Source: Diphasiastrum complanatum (Eukaryota; Streptophyta; Lycopodiopsida; Lycopodiales; Lycopodiaceae). From it: DNA of 64,000 bases. Under the pieces are notes generated by a model. It had not been told where the DNA came from. It saw only the letters and a list, made by a program, of their open reading frames with translations, and made no database searches. Position numbers and translations under genes: made by a program. The stretch covers positions 27,891,192-27,955,191 of the forward strand of contig CM055097.1 of assembly GCA_029204225.1 (NCBI GenBank), in the 5' to 3' direction. This document shows positions 53,107 to 64,000 of the stretch, piece by piece; positions within the stretch are counted from its first letter, which is position 1; every line of letters begins with the position of its first letter.

Positions 53107-53464
53107 CATTATCTTCACCAAATCAGAATACATAGTTGCCACAAATGCTTTCAAGGAGGCAATTTGGCTAAGAAACCTGTTTGCAGATATCGACCTTCCT
53201 CAGGAACAACCAATTACAATTTATTGTGATAATCAAAGCACAATAGCACTCTCTCTAAATTCGAAATTTCTCTCTTGGAGCAAACACATCGAAATCAGGT
53301 ATCACTACCTTAGAAAAGAAGTGCAAAGCAAGAAAGTGTTATTGTTTTAGTACAGGACAGAGTTAATGGCAATAGATTACTTCACCAAGGTGTTGTCCAA
53401 GAATCACCACATCAGATTTAACGACATGCTAAATCTGAAGATCCAAGTTTTTCAAGATCCACAT
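53107..53464 (+). pseudogene. Copia E RNase H
   Basis: Frames read 'IIFTKSEYIVATNAFKEAIW', 'QPITIYCDNQSTIALSLNSK', 'WSKHIEIRYHYLRKEVQSKK' and 'AIDYFTKVLSKNHHIRFNDM'. The usual Copia C-terminus is complete except for one TAG near 53349 and a frameshift from RT. Confidence 0.87.
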
Positions 53465-53474
53465 TAAGGGGGAT
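53465..53474 (+). other. Polypurine tract of Copia E
   Basis: TAAGGGGGAT precedes the LTR start TGTTTGATTT. Confidence 0.85.
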
Positions 53475-54193
53475 TGTTTGATTTAAATGCTCAAGACCAA
53501 ATCCATTGAGTAATGAATATCCTGAAAAATTCAGCCGAAGTTGACTCCATCGACTTCGAAGTCACCGACATCGAAGTCATCGACTTCATCAACTCACACT
53601 CACTCAACTCCATCTTATCCATCAACCGACTTAGTTGACTTGTTCGCTTCATCGACTTACCCGACCTCATCAACTACCAACTAACTCAACTTTGTCGACC
53701 TCTTATTCATCAAGGAAAAGTCGATCCATGCACTGTTAGACAACTTCAAATATGTTATTGACAGTTCACCTAATTTGTACAGATATTGACAATTGGAAAG
53801 GACGGCCATCTAATGCATAACGGCCATAGTAAATTAAGTAGATAGATTTTGTGCTTCCCAATGCACTGAGCACTCACATGCAATCATTAATGTATAGCGT
53901 CAGTAGAATTGACATGCTCAATAGGATGTATTCTAGTAAAGTAACTAAGTTGCTAAGTAATGGAGTGACATATCAATGATTATCGATTGAAGCAATTTTG
54001 TGCTCACTATCTCGCGCTGCTTCACGCTCTTGTACTCATCCTTCATTCAATCATAGTACAAGTTTCTAGTCACCACTACTGCTTCGTTCTGTTGTGCATA
54101 GCTACTACTTTTCATCTTGTTTTGCTAGTAATTGTTGCACTTTAGATCCATGCACCATCTGTGTCTCCACTTCCACTGTTATACTACCATCAT
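53475..54193 (+). repeat. 3' LTR of Copia E (right end approximate)
   Basis: It starts TGTTTGATTTAAATGC. The first 250 bp are rich in TCGAC/TTCGAAGTC motifs. The right end is placed before a primer-site-like sequence CGATATCAAAGC near 54200, which recurs in part at 54240. No second LTR copy is available to confirm it. Confidence 0.6.
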
Positions 54194-54289
54194 TGATCCG
54201 ATATCAAAGCATCTGTTTCTACTCGGAGCTCCTCTGATCCGATATCATTTGATATTCTCTGATCCCACCGATTTCCCACAGTCCTTGGG

Positions 54290-54980
54290 CTTGTTTACTC
54301 CCTCTTGATCCCATGCTCATCACAAAATGCCTTGAACTTGGTAGAAATGTACTCACCACTATTGTCACTCCTCAAGCACTTGATCTTGGTACAGAATTGG
54401 ACCTCTCTTGCAATCTTGAACTTGAAAAAGACATCAAACACCTCATCTTTGCTTTTAGTAGATAGACTCAACAAAATCTACTAAAATCATCAACAAAAGT
54501 CACATACATTTTAGACCTCCATTGCTAACTGTAGTAACACCACGAATATCCAAATGCAGAAGTTGAAAAGGCTTATTTGACCTTGATGTAGATCTCTTGC
54601 AAGGTAACTTATGTGACTTTGATCAAGCACATTGCTCACAAACATGATTCAAGCTTGTTGAAGAATTGGGAAGACCAAACACAACTTGCCTCTTTGCCAT
54701 TACCTCCAATGACTTGTAGTTGAGATGACCCAATCTCTTGTGCCATACCTCTTGCATTGACAATTTCTCCTTTGCCATACATCCAACTTGGTTAGAAACA
54801 ACACAACAAGTGTCAAATTTGAACAATTTACCTTGCCTCTTCCCTTTTGCAATCGATTCATCCTCTTTCTTGATCAAACAAGCATCACCATCAAACTCCA
54901 CTTTGAATCCCTTGTCAAGCATTTGACTCACACTAAGAAGGTTCTTAGTGATAGATGGAAAATGGAATGAACAGAACATC
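54290..54980 (-). pseudogene. Copia F integrase N-terminal part and protease end
   Basis: The frame 54623-54979 reads 'SITKNLLSVSQMLDKGFKVE', 'KGKRQGKLFKFDTCCVVSNQ' and 'EVWHKRLGHLNYKSLEVMAK' with 'VCEQCA' (HHCC region). After a stop come 'KSHKLPCKRSTSRSNKPFQL', 'LHLDIRGV' (first Asp) and, in shifted frames, the middle of the core up to the region of the second Asp near 54345. It is truncated at about 54290. Confidence 0.87.
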
Positions 54981-54988
54981 CTTCAAAA

Positions 54989-55327
54989 TCATATTCCTAT
55001 TAGTGGAGAGGAAAAAGGAAATGTGCCAATCCCTTTAGCTGCACACTCACCATCATTGGCCGTGTAGATCACCTTCTTGTCACCTTCAAATGCCATCAAT
55101 GATGAATAATACTCCTCATGATATGTCATATGTGATGTAGCTCCACTATCAATCCACCAAGGATCAATATCTCCTTGATTAGCTAACAAGCAAGATGACA
55201 TAAGAAAAGCATCATTTGAATTTTGTTCATCAACACCAGTTTCATCAAGAGTTAGATTGGTTTGCTTCTCACCTTGATCTCTCTTCTTCTTGAAGCAATC
55301 ACTTGCAAATACTTTGGCCTACAACCT
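54989..55327 (-). pseudogene. Copia F protease and zinc-knuckle end
   Basis: 'DPWWIDSGATSHMTYHEEYY' shows an intact DSG protease active site, followed by 'VIYTANDGECAAKGIGTFPF'. Upstream, 'SDCFKKKRDQGEKQTN' is the tail of a zinc knuckle, which joins the primer site directly. The rest of gag is deleted. Protease resembles that of Copia A. Confidence 0.87.
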
Positions 55328-55339
55328 GATCTGATACCA
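55328..55339 (-). other. tRNA-iMet primer binding site of Copia F
   Basis: The minus strand reads TGGTATCAGATC, 11 of 12 positions of the standard site, adjoining the LTR at 55340. Confidence 0.88.
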
Positions 55340-55890
55340 TGTGAAACACATTTAGTGGACCAACAAGATCTTGGCCAAATTTGGATGCACATCTAGTTTT
55401 ATCTACGAGATAGAAATCATCAATTTAAGCATGCTAGAATTGCATAAATCACTAAGTAAGGTCCCTGTCCATACAACAACAGTAAGGTACTGTCCTTCAC
55501 ATGAGTAGAATCAAGATCTATCATAAAATCAACATTCTACACATAGAAACTCAAGATATCAAGAGAGAAACACAAAAGATGAATTCTTCACAAAGAAAGA
55601 AACTTTGATCATTATTTCTCTACGTAGGTACAAATATTTATAGCATCCAAAATTTCATTTGGCCACTTGCCCTAAACTTGATCTAAATTGGAAACTTCTA
55701 GATACATCATCAAAAACCTAAAAATACTAGTCCAGATGCAATGTACCAAATGTAGCCAAATAAATTGGGTTCAAATCCGAGCTCATCCACTTATCTACTT
55801 GGTCAAAAAACTACATTATAAAAGAAAATCTAATCTCATAATACATTAAAACTCATATGGGATAAAAATTTATTACTTCAGTTTCGATTC
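55340..55890 (-). repeat. 5' LTR of Copia F (outer end approximate)
   Basis: The minus-strand end reads GTGTTTCACA before the primer site. The internal order of motifs ('ttggccacttg', 'caatgtaccaaa', 'gttcaaatc') parallels the Copia A LTR, so F and A belong to related families. The U3 end is not clear. Confidence 0.7.
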
Positions 55891-56207
55891 GCCTGTTTCC
55901 GGTCAAAGAAATCTTAGTCATGTGCCAACGCTCCAAATCTACGTCAAGTGTAGGCTCCAGGGATCTTCATACACTTCATATTTACGATCCAGTCTTCGAG
56001 ATGTGTCCAATTATCCAATGTAGATTCGTTCTTCTCATATATTAGAAAAAATTAGCTAGATTGATGCTCATGATACATATATTGCTCATAGACCCATGAT
56101 CATTTATGCATGGACCAACGAACTGATCTAAGTGGTCAGAATCAGCAATGGTGTTCTGGAGATGCGTTGGAAGAAGGCAAGAGGTGCAGCGATGGCAGGT
56201 TCACCAA
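55891..56207. other. Unassigned stretch left of P2
   Basis: No coding sequence or repeat partner is seen. It may be an older element interrupted by P2. Confidence 0.35.
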
Positions 56208-56462
56208 TGTTAGGGATTTTTCCAACAAGGGTTGGTCCCGCAGGAAAGCCCCAGTGAGTAAAAGGGCCCACTACCCTTACGCGAGTGACTAGGGTCTATT
56301 ACAGCTTCCAACCCTGGGGGTCATCCTAATCTCCCCGTACTCCCCAATCAATGAGAGTTTCCAGGCTCTCAGAAGTATGATTGCAAGGAGATCGATTGTT
56401 GAGTCCTCAAAGTTCTTCTCACTGTGGTAGAGTGACAGAATGACTTCTTGTCATTCTATGAG

Positions 56463-58834
56463 ATTGGCAGAATATAAAATATCCTTGGAACCAAGTACTA
56501 ACTGAACCTTTAGATATGATATGTAATGATTCAGAAGAGTACTAAAATGGTTACATCTCTTGTTCATTCGTAGTCGAGGATAGGTAAAATAAATGGTTCA
56601 CAAGATCTAAGTATCTCCCCTAGACATTCAGCACGAAGGATTGACACAATCAATTAAATGTAATTTTGCCCAATAAGTATTGTAATACTCAAGAACGATG
56701 ATTGTGCATAGGGAATATTTCGACGAAGTGGTAAATGTGGTCTAAACATCTCATAAACAATCTCCTCTTAAATAAGGGTCCCGTTCATCACACAAAATAT
56801 TTCTGCTTTGGTTTGTGTTATGATATCTATTGCTTCCCTTTGTTGCATTTTATCTTCATTGAATGTCAATTAATCAAGCTTAATCTTGAGTAAAATGTTT
56901 TTTTCATTTCCAGCAAATTTTCACCCTTTAGAATTCATTTCATCATAATAGGTGAATGAGTGTTAACAAGTATGCAGTAAAAAGGATTTGAGCTATTCAT
57001 GATCATTTCGCATAATTACACTCTGGGAGTCTATATATAGGATGAGATCAATCAATTCACTCTCGTATTTTTCGACAAGAGTGTGATTGAATAGGAAAAA
57101 CTCAAAAAACAAAAAGGACAAGTTGTTACTTGTATATTTCGACAAGTATCATCAAGTCCCCTATGTGAAAAATATATGGGGTTAATTCCAAGCTATAGGA
57201 AATATTCCATCCCGTATAGTCGTTTAGATGACCTTCTCTCTATATTCCAAGAGAGTTGGCCTATGCAGCGTTAACGAAATCATATTTACAACGACAAAGC
57301 TCTAAACATAATTGATAGTAATTATTATTTGTACAACAACAATACCTATCAAAATACACATCGCAATACTCATGATTGAGTTCGATTTTTCTAGATTAGC
57401 TTGAAACTGAAAGTTTGTATAGCTAACACATTTTTTCTTTTCTCTCTCTTTTCCTTTTTTTTTCTCTTTTCTCTCTAATTTTTGCCCACTCGACTCATGT
57501 TAATAAATACAGACATGATAATTAACCAAGAGTCTTTTCTAGAACCCACAAATAATCATAGATGCAAATGATTAGTTGTAACAAGAAAACTAAAGTCACT
57601 ATACACATTGACAATCAGATTTCATGTACGTTAATTCACATAATATTGGAAAGCATAGGAGTGAAAAATGTACCATCAGAATGTTGAATCACCAAATGCT
57701 TAACCAGAGAAATCTCAGTCACGGGTTGTGGTTGTAGAACTGCTATCACTCAGAAGTACGGATAATGGGTCATAGGTACATAGTCTCCAAATGTAAACAC
57801 TTCATTTTTCCAGTCAAAAAGTATCGTATGATAGTCTCCTCTAGACTAGTTCTCAAAACAATAACTATCCATGTTAAGATGGCAGCGCTTAGATCCGTGG
57901 CTAGTAGACACCGGAATTTCGCTCTTGATCAAAAGTAGACATAGAGAAGTGCTTTTCCTTTGCCCAGGTAATAGCTAACTGGAAACTCACGCTCACAGAG
58001 ATGTTGTTGGATCAGTGATGGAGGACTCTGTAGATTTTGGCAACTGTGGTTCTGCCCTCAGGTAGACTCAACACTATTTCTTACCTTCAGCAAAGGCATA
58101 GTATCATATGGAAAAGGTATATGCTTATATGTTCAGAATAGAACTTGAAGATGTGATGGACCAATACTCAGAGGTCTTGGAGCTACTCAGCTCTCCCTCA
58201 TAAGTGTAACTCTTCTTGAATGCACCTCTGTCAGCAGGTGTAATGATCTCTCTGCTATCTTTTGTCTCTTGTGACCGATGGATCAACAAACTACTCACTG
58301 ACAGCGATGGAAGGCATAATACCTTTCAAAGAAAACTCCTCTATCTACGATGGATGGGCAGAACAGTGATACTCATTCAATGTACCTTTTCTAGCACTAA
58401 TGGGATAGATGGTTTGCGTTAAATGATACTTCCAAAATATAGATTGAACACTTGTGACCTGGTGCTCTATTGAATTATTCTTCTGGACAGAATAGTGGCT
58501 TGCTCATGTTTTCTTCATAATAGAAATCCACGGAAGTGAAGACCTCTTGTCTGTGGCCAACGCTGTATTCTTACTTCTCTTTAATATTCTGAGAGTATTA
58601 TACACGATTAGTATTGCAACAGTCTCTCTTTCTTATGCATGACAGCACTCAGAATCCACACGTAGATGCCAGGAACTTCTGCTCAGGTAGTGCTCAGATC
58701 GTTCAAAAGACTGTTCACGTGGCTTATCGATAGTTTTATCTACTCTTCATTAGCTGATGTTGGCAAGCACTTCAAACAATCGTGAGGTAGGAGTTTTTGC
58801 TTCAAGGTAGATATTGACTTTTTCCAACTACTTG
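56463..58834. other. Left-arm-only segment of P2
   Basis: 2372 bp with no counterpart in the right arm. The first 310 bp still align with the family copy at 18523-19200, so the right arm has lost it by deletion and it is not an insertion on the left. No coding frame is supported. Confidence 0.55.
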
Positions 58835-60829
58835 CTCAATGTGGGTAGTCATAACAGCTATTCAGACCATGTGAGGTAGCAATAGACTCTTCATGCATGA
58901 ATCTGCAACATTAGTTTCTGCTTTTTGACTTTATTTTACACTGCTCAATCCCTTCTATACTGATATACTCTTAGTGTCAATGCTCAGTTATTTGTTTCTT
59001 CATAAATGCACTGGTAGCAAGTACTTGAGGCATTGGAAGGATTTTCATAACCTGAGCTGGAAAGACAACTAAGGCTCACTGGTCGTGATGGCCTCTTGGT
59101 CAATTGATAATTGGTAGCTACAATGATAATTGGTAGCTACAATTCCTGATTGTAATGGAACATGGGCTACTCAGATTGCCTACACACACAAGATGCTTCT
59201 TGGATAGCTTATTGTCACTCCACTCCCTGATTCAGCAGCAATTCTCCTTTACTCGACTCTCATACTCTTGATAGTAGCAATTCACTCCTTCATCAGTTTC
59301 AGCAACGAGCTCCCAAACAGTATCACGCCCTCCTTTTACTCACAATCAGAAGGACAACATTACGAATTGCAGCTCTCTCTCTGTATCTCCTACAGCAACA
59401 TCACTAGACTCACAAAATTTTCACTCTTCATTGTACTCTCACGTCTTCTCTTATTTGTGAAGGATATATTTTCCTTTTCTTGGAAACTTCCCTTCAAAGT
59501 GTTATTTGGCCTTTTGTTTGGAATTTCACTTGTTTTTAATAATTCTGGGTTTTGAACTTCATTTCCGAAGTTGCCCAATATGACTTTGTGGAATGAGTTC
59601 CGGGTATTCAGAAGAATAAAGGTGAGTTTGCCAACAGCTTTCATCATGAAAACCACATACAACTTTCCAGGTAGCACTTTGACACTCAAACTGAAGAATT
59701 GCATTGTAAGATTCAAATGAGCGAAGTTTTTACTGTTGAACTTCATCTGAAAAAATTCTAATGTGAAGTTTGGTCCGACTTCCTCTTGAAGTTTTCAATA
59801 GCTCCTACCCTTCAAGTTTATTTTTAAGACTTGGACCATTATCTATTTGAAGTCAACACCTTCTCTTTGAAAGTGAAGTGCTAACTTTTTTCTTCATTTG
59901 TCAGGAACCTAACCCCACATGTGTCCAAAGTTTGTTAGGAATTATTCATTGTCGGAATATTTTGCACCTTTTTTTACACGTGGAGCATCCAAAAGTGAAT
60001 AAAGGCACCTTTGACCTAGGAATCTGTCTTCATGAGTATCCTTTAAGAGTATCTTCCCCAACAACATCTGTCTCTATTATCCCTAGTGCTTAATAACGTT
60101 CTCATCTTTCGGTCCGGTCTGTTTTTTTTTTTTTTCCATGGGTCTTGTTCTTGTCCTGTCTATGGAATATGTGTGAAGTCATTATAATACTTGCGAAGTT
60201 CCCTGTGTCTTTTCATTTTCAACGCACTTCACAGGCTTGTGAAGGGTTGTAGCCGTTTTTGACACACCTAGTAACTCCTCAACATTTTCATAGATTTATT
60301 ACATAGACCGGTTCCTCCTCAAACTAGTCCTTTTTCCCATAATTATCGAGCATATTTTTTTACAAAACTCAGTATTTTTGGTTTTGAGAACTGGGGTTTT
60401 GCTTGATGTCTAGGTAGAACCTTGAATCCCATTGTTACTGATGGAGATGAAATTTTTTACGGTCACTGTCCAAATTTCCTATGTGCGTACTGTGTGGGTG
60501 GTCAATTTTGGTAGAAAATAACCTGCCTGAAGCACCTTGTTGATGGTTCTACTCATATTGCCGGTCTTATTCCCATTTTTGATGCATTTGAACTGTTCGA
60601 TAGTGGTGCTGTTGTTGATGTTATGCTCCGTGACTGAGATTTCCCTAGTTGGCAGGTGGGATCAAAACACACTGTGGTCTTTTATTAACTGAATGTCATA
60701 AGTACATTGAAAGTGTTGTTTACATGCTTCTAATCTATTGGAAAAATATTCACAGAAATTTAAAATTCTACTTTGGCCATTAATGGGCAGACCAGATGCC
60801 CAAACGGTAAATACAGTACATACAATAAT
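58835..60829 (+). repeat. P2 left arm
   Basis: It pairs with 61095-63247 with scattered differences; a local duplication (tgataattggtagctacaat, twice at 59106-59150) is present only here. Recognisable shared segments include 'ggaacatgggctactcagat' and 'atcaaaacacactgtggtct'. Confidence 0.88.
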
Positions 60830-61094
60830 CATTGTAATATTAATCATATTGCTCACATATGCGATTACACTTTATTCATTGTCGACCCATGTGAGTACAC
60901 AAATTGTGGTCATCATTTTTTTGTGATACATAAATTTATTTATTCACTTGTGCATATGGCAAACATTGTTGATAGAAAATGGAATTCAATGTGTTGATTG
61001 TTAGTCGATTTTTTATCATAAGAAATCGGACTTGAATTATGCAATTTTTAAAATTTTCATGATAAAATCGAATTAAAATGGCCAATTATTGTAC

Positions 61095-63247
61095 ATTATT
61101 GTATGTTCAGTATTTACAATTTGGGCATCTAGCTTGCCCAATAATGGCCAGAATAGAGTTTTAAATTTCTGTGAATATTTTTCCTGTAGATTAGATGCAT
61201 GTAAACAGCGCTTTCAATGTACTTACGACATTCAGTTAATAAAAGACCACAGTGTGTTTTGATCCCACCTGCCAACTAGGGAAATCTCAGTCACGGAGCA
61301 TAACATCAACAACAGCACCACTATCGAACAGTTCAAATGCATCAAAAATGGGAATAAGACCGGCAATATGAGTAGAACCATCAACAAGGTGCTTCAGGCA
61401 GGTTATTTTCTACCAAAATTGACCACCCACACAGTACGCACATAGGAAATTTGGACAGTGACCGTCAAAAATTTCATCTCCATCAGTAACACTGGGATTC
61501 GAGGTTCTACCTAGACATCAAGCAAAACCCCAGTTCTCAAAACCAAAAATACTGAGTTTTATTGGGTAAAAAAATATGCTCGATAATTATGGGAAAAAGG
61601 ACTAGTTTGAGGAGGAACCGGTCTATGTAATAAATCTATGAAAATGTTGAGGAGTTACTAGGTGTGTCAAAAACGGCTACAACCCTTCACAAGCCTGTGA
61701 AGTGCGTTGAAAATGAAAAGACACAGGGAACTTCGCACAGATCATGATGACGTCACACATATTCCCCCCAACAGGATAAGGACAAGGCCCATATAAAAAA
61801 AAAAAGGGACAAGAAGATGAGAACGTCATTAAGCACTAGGGATAATAGAGACAGATGTTGTTGGGGGAGATACTCTTAAAGGAATCCCATGAAGACAAAT
61901 TCCTAGGTCAAAGGTGCCTTTATTCACTTTTGGATACTCCATGTTTAAAAAAAAAGGTGCAAAATATTCCGACAATAAATCATTCCTAACAAACTTCGGA
62001 CACATGTGGGAAAAGGTTCCTGACAAATGAAGAAAAAGGTTAGCACTTCACTTTCAAAGAGAAGGAGTTGACTTTAAACAGATAATGGTCCAAGTCTTAA
62101 AAACAAACTTGAAGGGTAGGAGCTATTGAAAACTTCAAGAGGAAGTCGGAACAAACTTCACATTAGAATTTTTTTTAGATGAAGTTTGACTGTAAAAACT
62201 TTGCTCATTTGAATCTTACAATGCAATTCTTCAGTTTGAGTGTCAAAGCGCTACTTGGAAAGTTGTATGAAGTTTTCGTGATGAAATCTGCTGGCAAACA
62301 TCAGACTCACCTTTATTTTCTGGAATACCCGAAACTCATTCCGCAAAGTCATATTGGGCAACTTCAGAAATGAAGTTCAAAACCCGGACTTATCAAGAAA
62401 AAGTGAAACTTCAAAAGGAAGGCCCAATAACACTTTGAAGGGAGGTTTTGAAGAAAAAAGAAAATATGTCCTTCACATATAAGAAGGGAGGGGTCTTCTA
62501 CGAGGAGAATGAGGATGAAGAGTGAGTTTTGAAGAGTAGAAGAGAAGACGTGAGAGGACAATGAAGAGTGAAAATTTTGTGAGTCTAGTGATGTTGTTGT
62601 AGGAGATACAGAGAGAGAGAGTTGCAACTCAAAATGTTGTCCTTCTGAGTGTGAGTAAAAGGAGGGCATGATACCGTTTGGAAGCTCATTGCTGAAACTA
62701 ATGAAGGAGTGAATTGCTACTGTCAAGAGTATGAGAGTCGGGTAAAGGAGAATTGCTGAATCAAGGAGATGGAGTGACAATGTCCAAGAAGCATCTTGTG
62801 TGTGTAGGCAATTTGAGTAGCCCGTGTTCCATTACAATCAGGAATTGGAGCCTTGTCTGGGTCTGAGCTAGCAGTTAGCATGCGCTTGAAGCCGTCATGC
62901 ATCTGTTGGAGGTGTGGGCCTTCTAGTCTCTATGTGTTAATAGAGAGGGAGTGAGGCTATAGCTACCAATTATCAATTGATCAAGAGGCCATCACGACTA
63001 GTGAGCCTTAATTGTCTTTCCAGCTCATGTTATGAAGATCCTTCCAATGCCTCAAGTACTTGCTACCAGCGCATTTCTGAAGAAACAAATAACTGAGCAC
63101 TGACACTAAGAGTATATCAGTTTAGAAGGGATTGAGCAGTGTAGAATAAAGTCAAAAAGCAAAAACTAATGTTGCAGATTCATGCATGAAGATTCTATCG
63201 CTACCTCCCATGGTCTCAATCACTGTTATGACTACCCACATTGAGCA
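61095..63247 (-). repeat. P2 right arm
   Basis: The reverse complement of the left arm. It contains an extra segment of about 110 bp at 62855-62960 (including 'ggtgtgggccttctagtc') that the left arm lacks. The arms are more similar to each other than to the copy at 28407. Confidence 0.88.
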
Positions 63248-63689
63248 AGCCTCATAGAATGACGACAAGTGATTCTCTCACTCTACCACATTAAGAAGAA
63301 CTTTGAGGACTCAATAGTCGATATCCTTGCAATCATACTTCTGAGAGCCTGGAAAACTCTCATTATTTGGGAGTATGGGGTGATTAGGATGACCCCCAGG
63401 GTTGGAAGCAGTAATAGACCCTAGTCACTCGCGTAAGGGCAGTGTGGGCCCTTTTACTCGCTGGGGCTTTTTGGCGGGACCAAACCCCTGTCGGAATAAA
63501 TCCCTAACATTGATAGGTAACAAATTTCAAAAGTGAGATCCATTTACACTCTGTAACATACCATGGGTTATATTGAGGGGCCTTTTTTTTCATCAGTCAC
63601 GGTATTACCCTTGGTCAGCAGAGTGTCTTGGAATGCCCCTTGGCCACCTTGATCCTCTCTATAACCCTCTCTACAAATGTTTGATTTAC

Positions 63690-64000
63690 CTATCATGTTA
63701 TCCCTTTGGTTTTATCAAATGCTCTAGCCAATATCAAAGGTTTATGAACAAAAAATTTCAAGATATGTTGGATAGAAACTTAAAAATCCTTATGGACAAT
63801 TTATGTGGAGCATCTTCTATTAAAGAACACTTAGCAATACTTGAGAAGTATTTTCAGAAATGTGCTGCTACTTGTAAAGCCTTGAATGCCAACAAATATA
63901 TATTTGGGGCACCCTATGTTGTGCTATTAGGACACGTCATTAGCCGCTATGGTATAGCCACTCATCCAAAGAAAATTGCAATGCTTTTAGCCATTATGTC
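63690..64000 (+). pseudogene. Gypsy O reverse transcriptase, open at the window edge
   Basis: From about 63690 the plus strand reads 'CYPFGFIKCSSQYQRFMNKK', 'FQDMLDRNLKILMDNLCG', 'EHLAILEKYFQKCAATCK', 'ALNANKYIFGAPYVVLLGHV' and 'ISRYGIATHPKKIAM', with no stop to 64000. The catalytic motif reads LMDN where Gypsy M has FMDD, so the second Asp is lost. It is closely related to Gypsy M. The rest lies outside the window. Confidence 0.88.

Larger units (their letters stand above)
56208..63509. mobile_element. P2: large inverted repeat with TGTTAGGGAT ends
   Basis: The outer ends read TGTTAGGGATTTTTCC on the left and, in reverse, TGTTAGGGATTTATTCC on the right. Pairing runs 56208-56462 with 63248-63509, then 58835-60829 with 61095-63247. 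The right arm lacks the equivalent of 56463-58834. The spacer at the centre is 60830-61094. No target duplication is visible. No protein is encoded. The inner arm family also occurs at 28407-29802 and the outer end at 18523, so P2 is composed of repeat-family sequence. Confidence 0.82.

Noticed and set aside
59268-62780. Frames of 95-138 codons inside the P2 arms on both strands
   Set aside because: Corresponding frames in the two arms are not equally open, and no domain is recognised; non-coding repeat sequence is more likely.
56203-63514. Target duplication around P2
   Set aside because: The flanks are accaa and ttgat; they do not match as direct repeats. The shared CAATG/CATTG is an inverted match extending the termini, possibly by chance.
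1-64000. tRNA, rRNA or CRISPR arrays
   Set aside because: No cloverleaf, rRNA core sequence or regularly spaced identical repeats were seen; tandem arrays present are LTR-internal and degenerate.

Overview
The window reads as nuclear DNA of a land plant from a retrotransposon-dense, probably heterochromatic region. The evidence is plant-type Ty1/Copia elements with tRNA-iMet primer sites, Ty3/Gypsy elements (one with a decayed tRNA-Asp primer site), a Tourist-like MITE, TATA-bearing LTRs and long AG/CT/GT microsatellites. Almost every reading frame is broken. I saw no rRNA, tRNA or CRISPR array and no intact host gene. The species cannot be named from this sequence; a seed-free plant is possible but that is only an impression.

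Layout. 1-2640: tail and LTR of a non-coding element (K1), then the LTR, primer site and leader of a Gypsy element. 2640-7800: a decayed Copia (J: integrase, RT, RNase H, 3' LTR) followed by a Copia gag (L). 7957-13156: the best preserved element, Copia A (minus strand), with both LTRs, primer site, polypurine tract and a long frame in which integrase is missing and RT is only a relic. It sits inside a second K element (LTR 13645-14094). 14100-18522: Gypsy gag relic, a MITE with repeated palindromes, and a decayed LamG-like gene fragment (about 17446-18013, minus), the only host-gene-like sequence found. 18523-22870: a fragment with P2-type ends, Copia B (deletion derivative of A) and a chimaeric Copia H fragment. 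23005-26300: Gypsy N integrase and Gypsy G. 26300-28406: unassigned, with GC-rich hairpins.

29803-41539 is a Gypsy element (M, minus) whose RT is interrupted by P1 (31185-40141). P1 is an inverted, tail-to-tail dimer of an LTR element encoding only a gag-like protein, and the pair appears to be flanked by one 5-bp target duplication. 41540-54190 is a stack of Copia elements: C (minus), D (minus, interrupted by C and by a MITE) and E (plus). 54290-55890 is Copia F (minus). 56208-63509 is a second large inverted repeat, P2, with inverted TGTTAGGGAT termini and arms of about 2 kb. The window ends in Gypsy O RT, open at the edge.

The feature most deserving follow-up is the pair of long inverted repeats, P1 and P2. 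Both consist of transposon-family sequence that also occurs elsewhere in the window, so a transcript of either could fold into long double-stranded RNA. This is geometrically similar to Mu killer in maize. Whether they are transcribed, or make small RNAs, cannot be seen from sequence.
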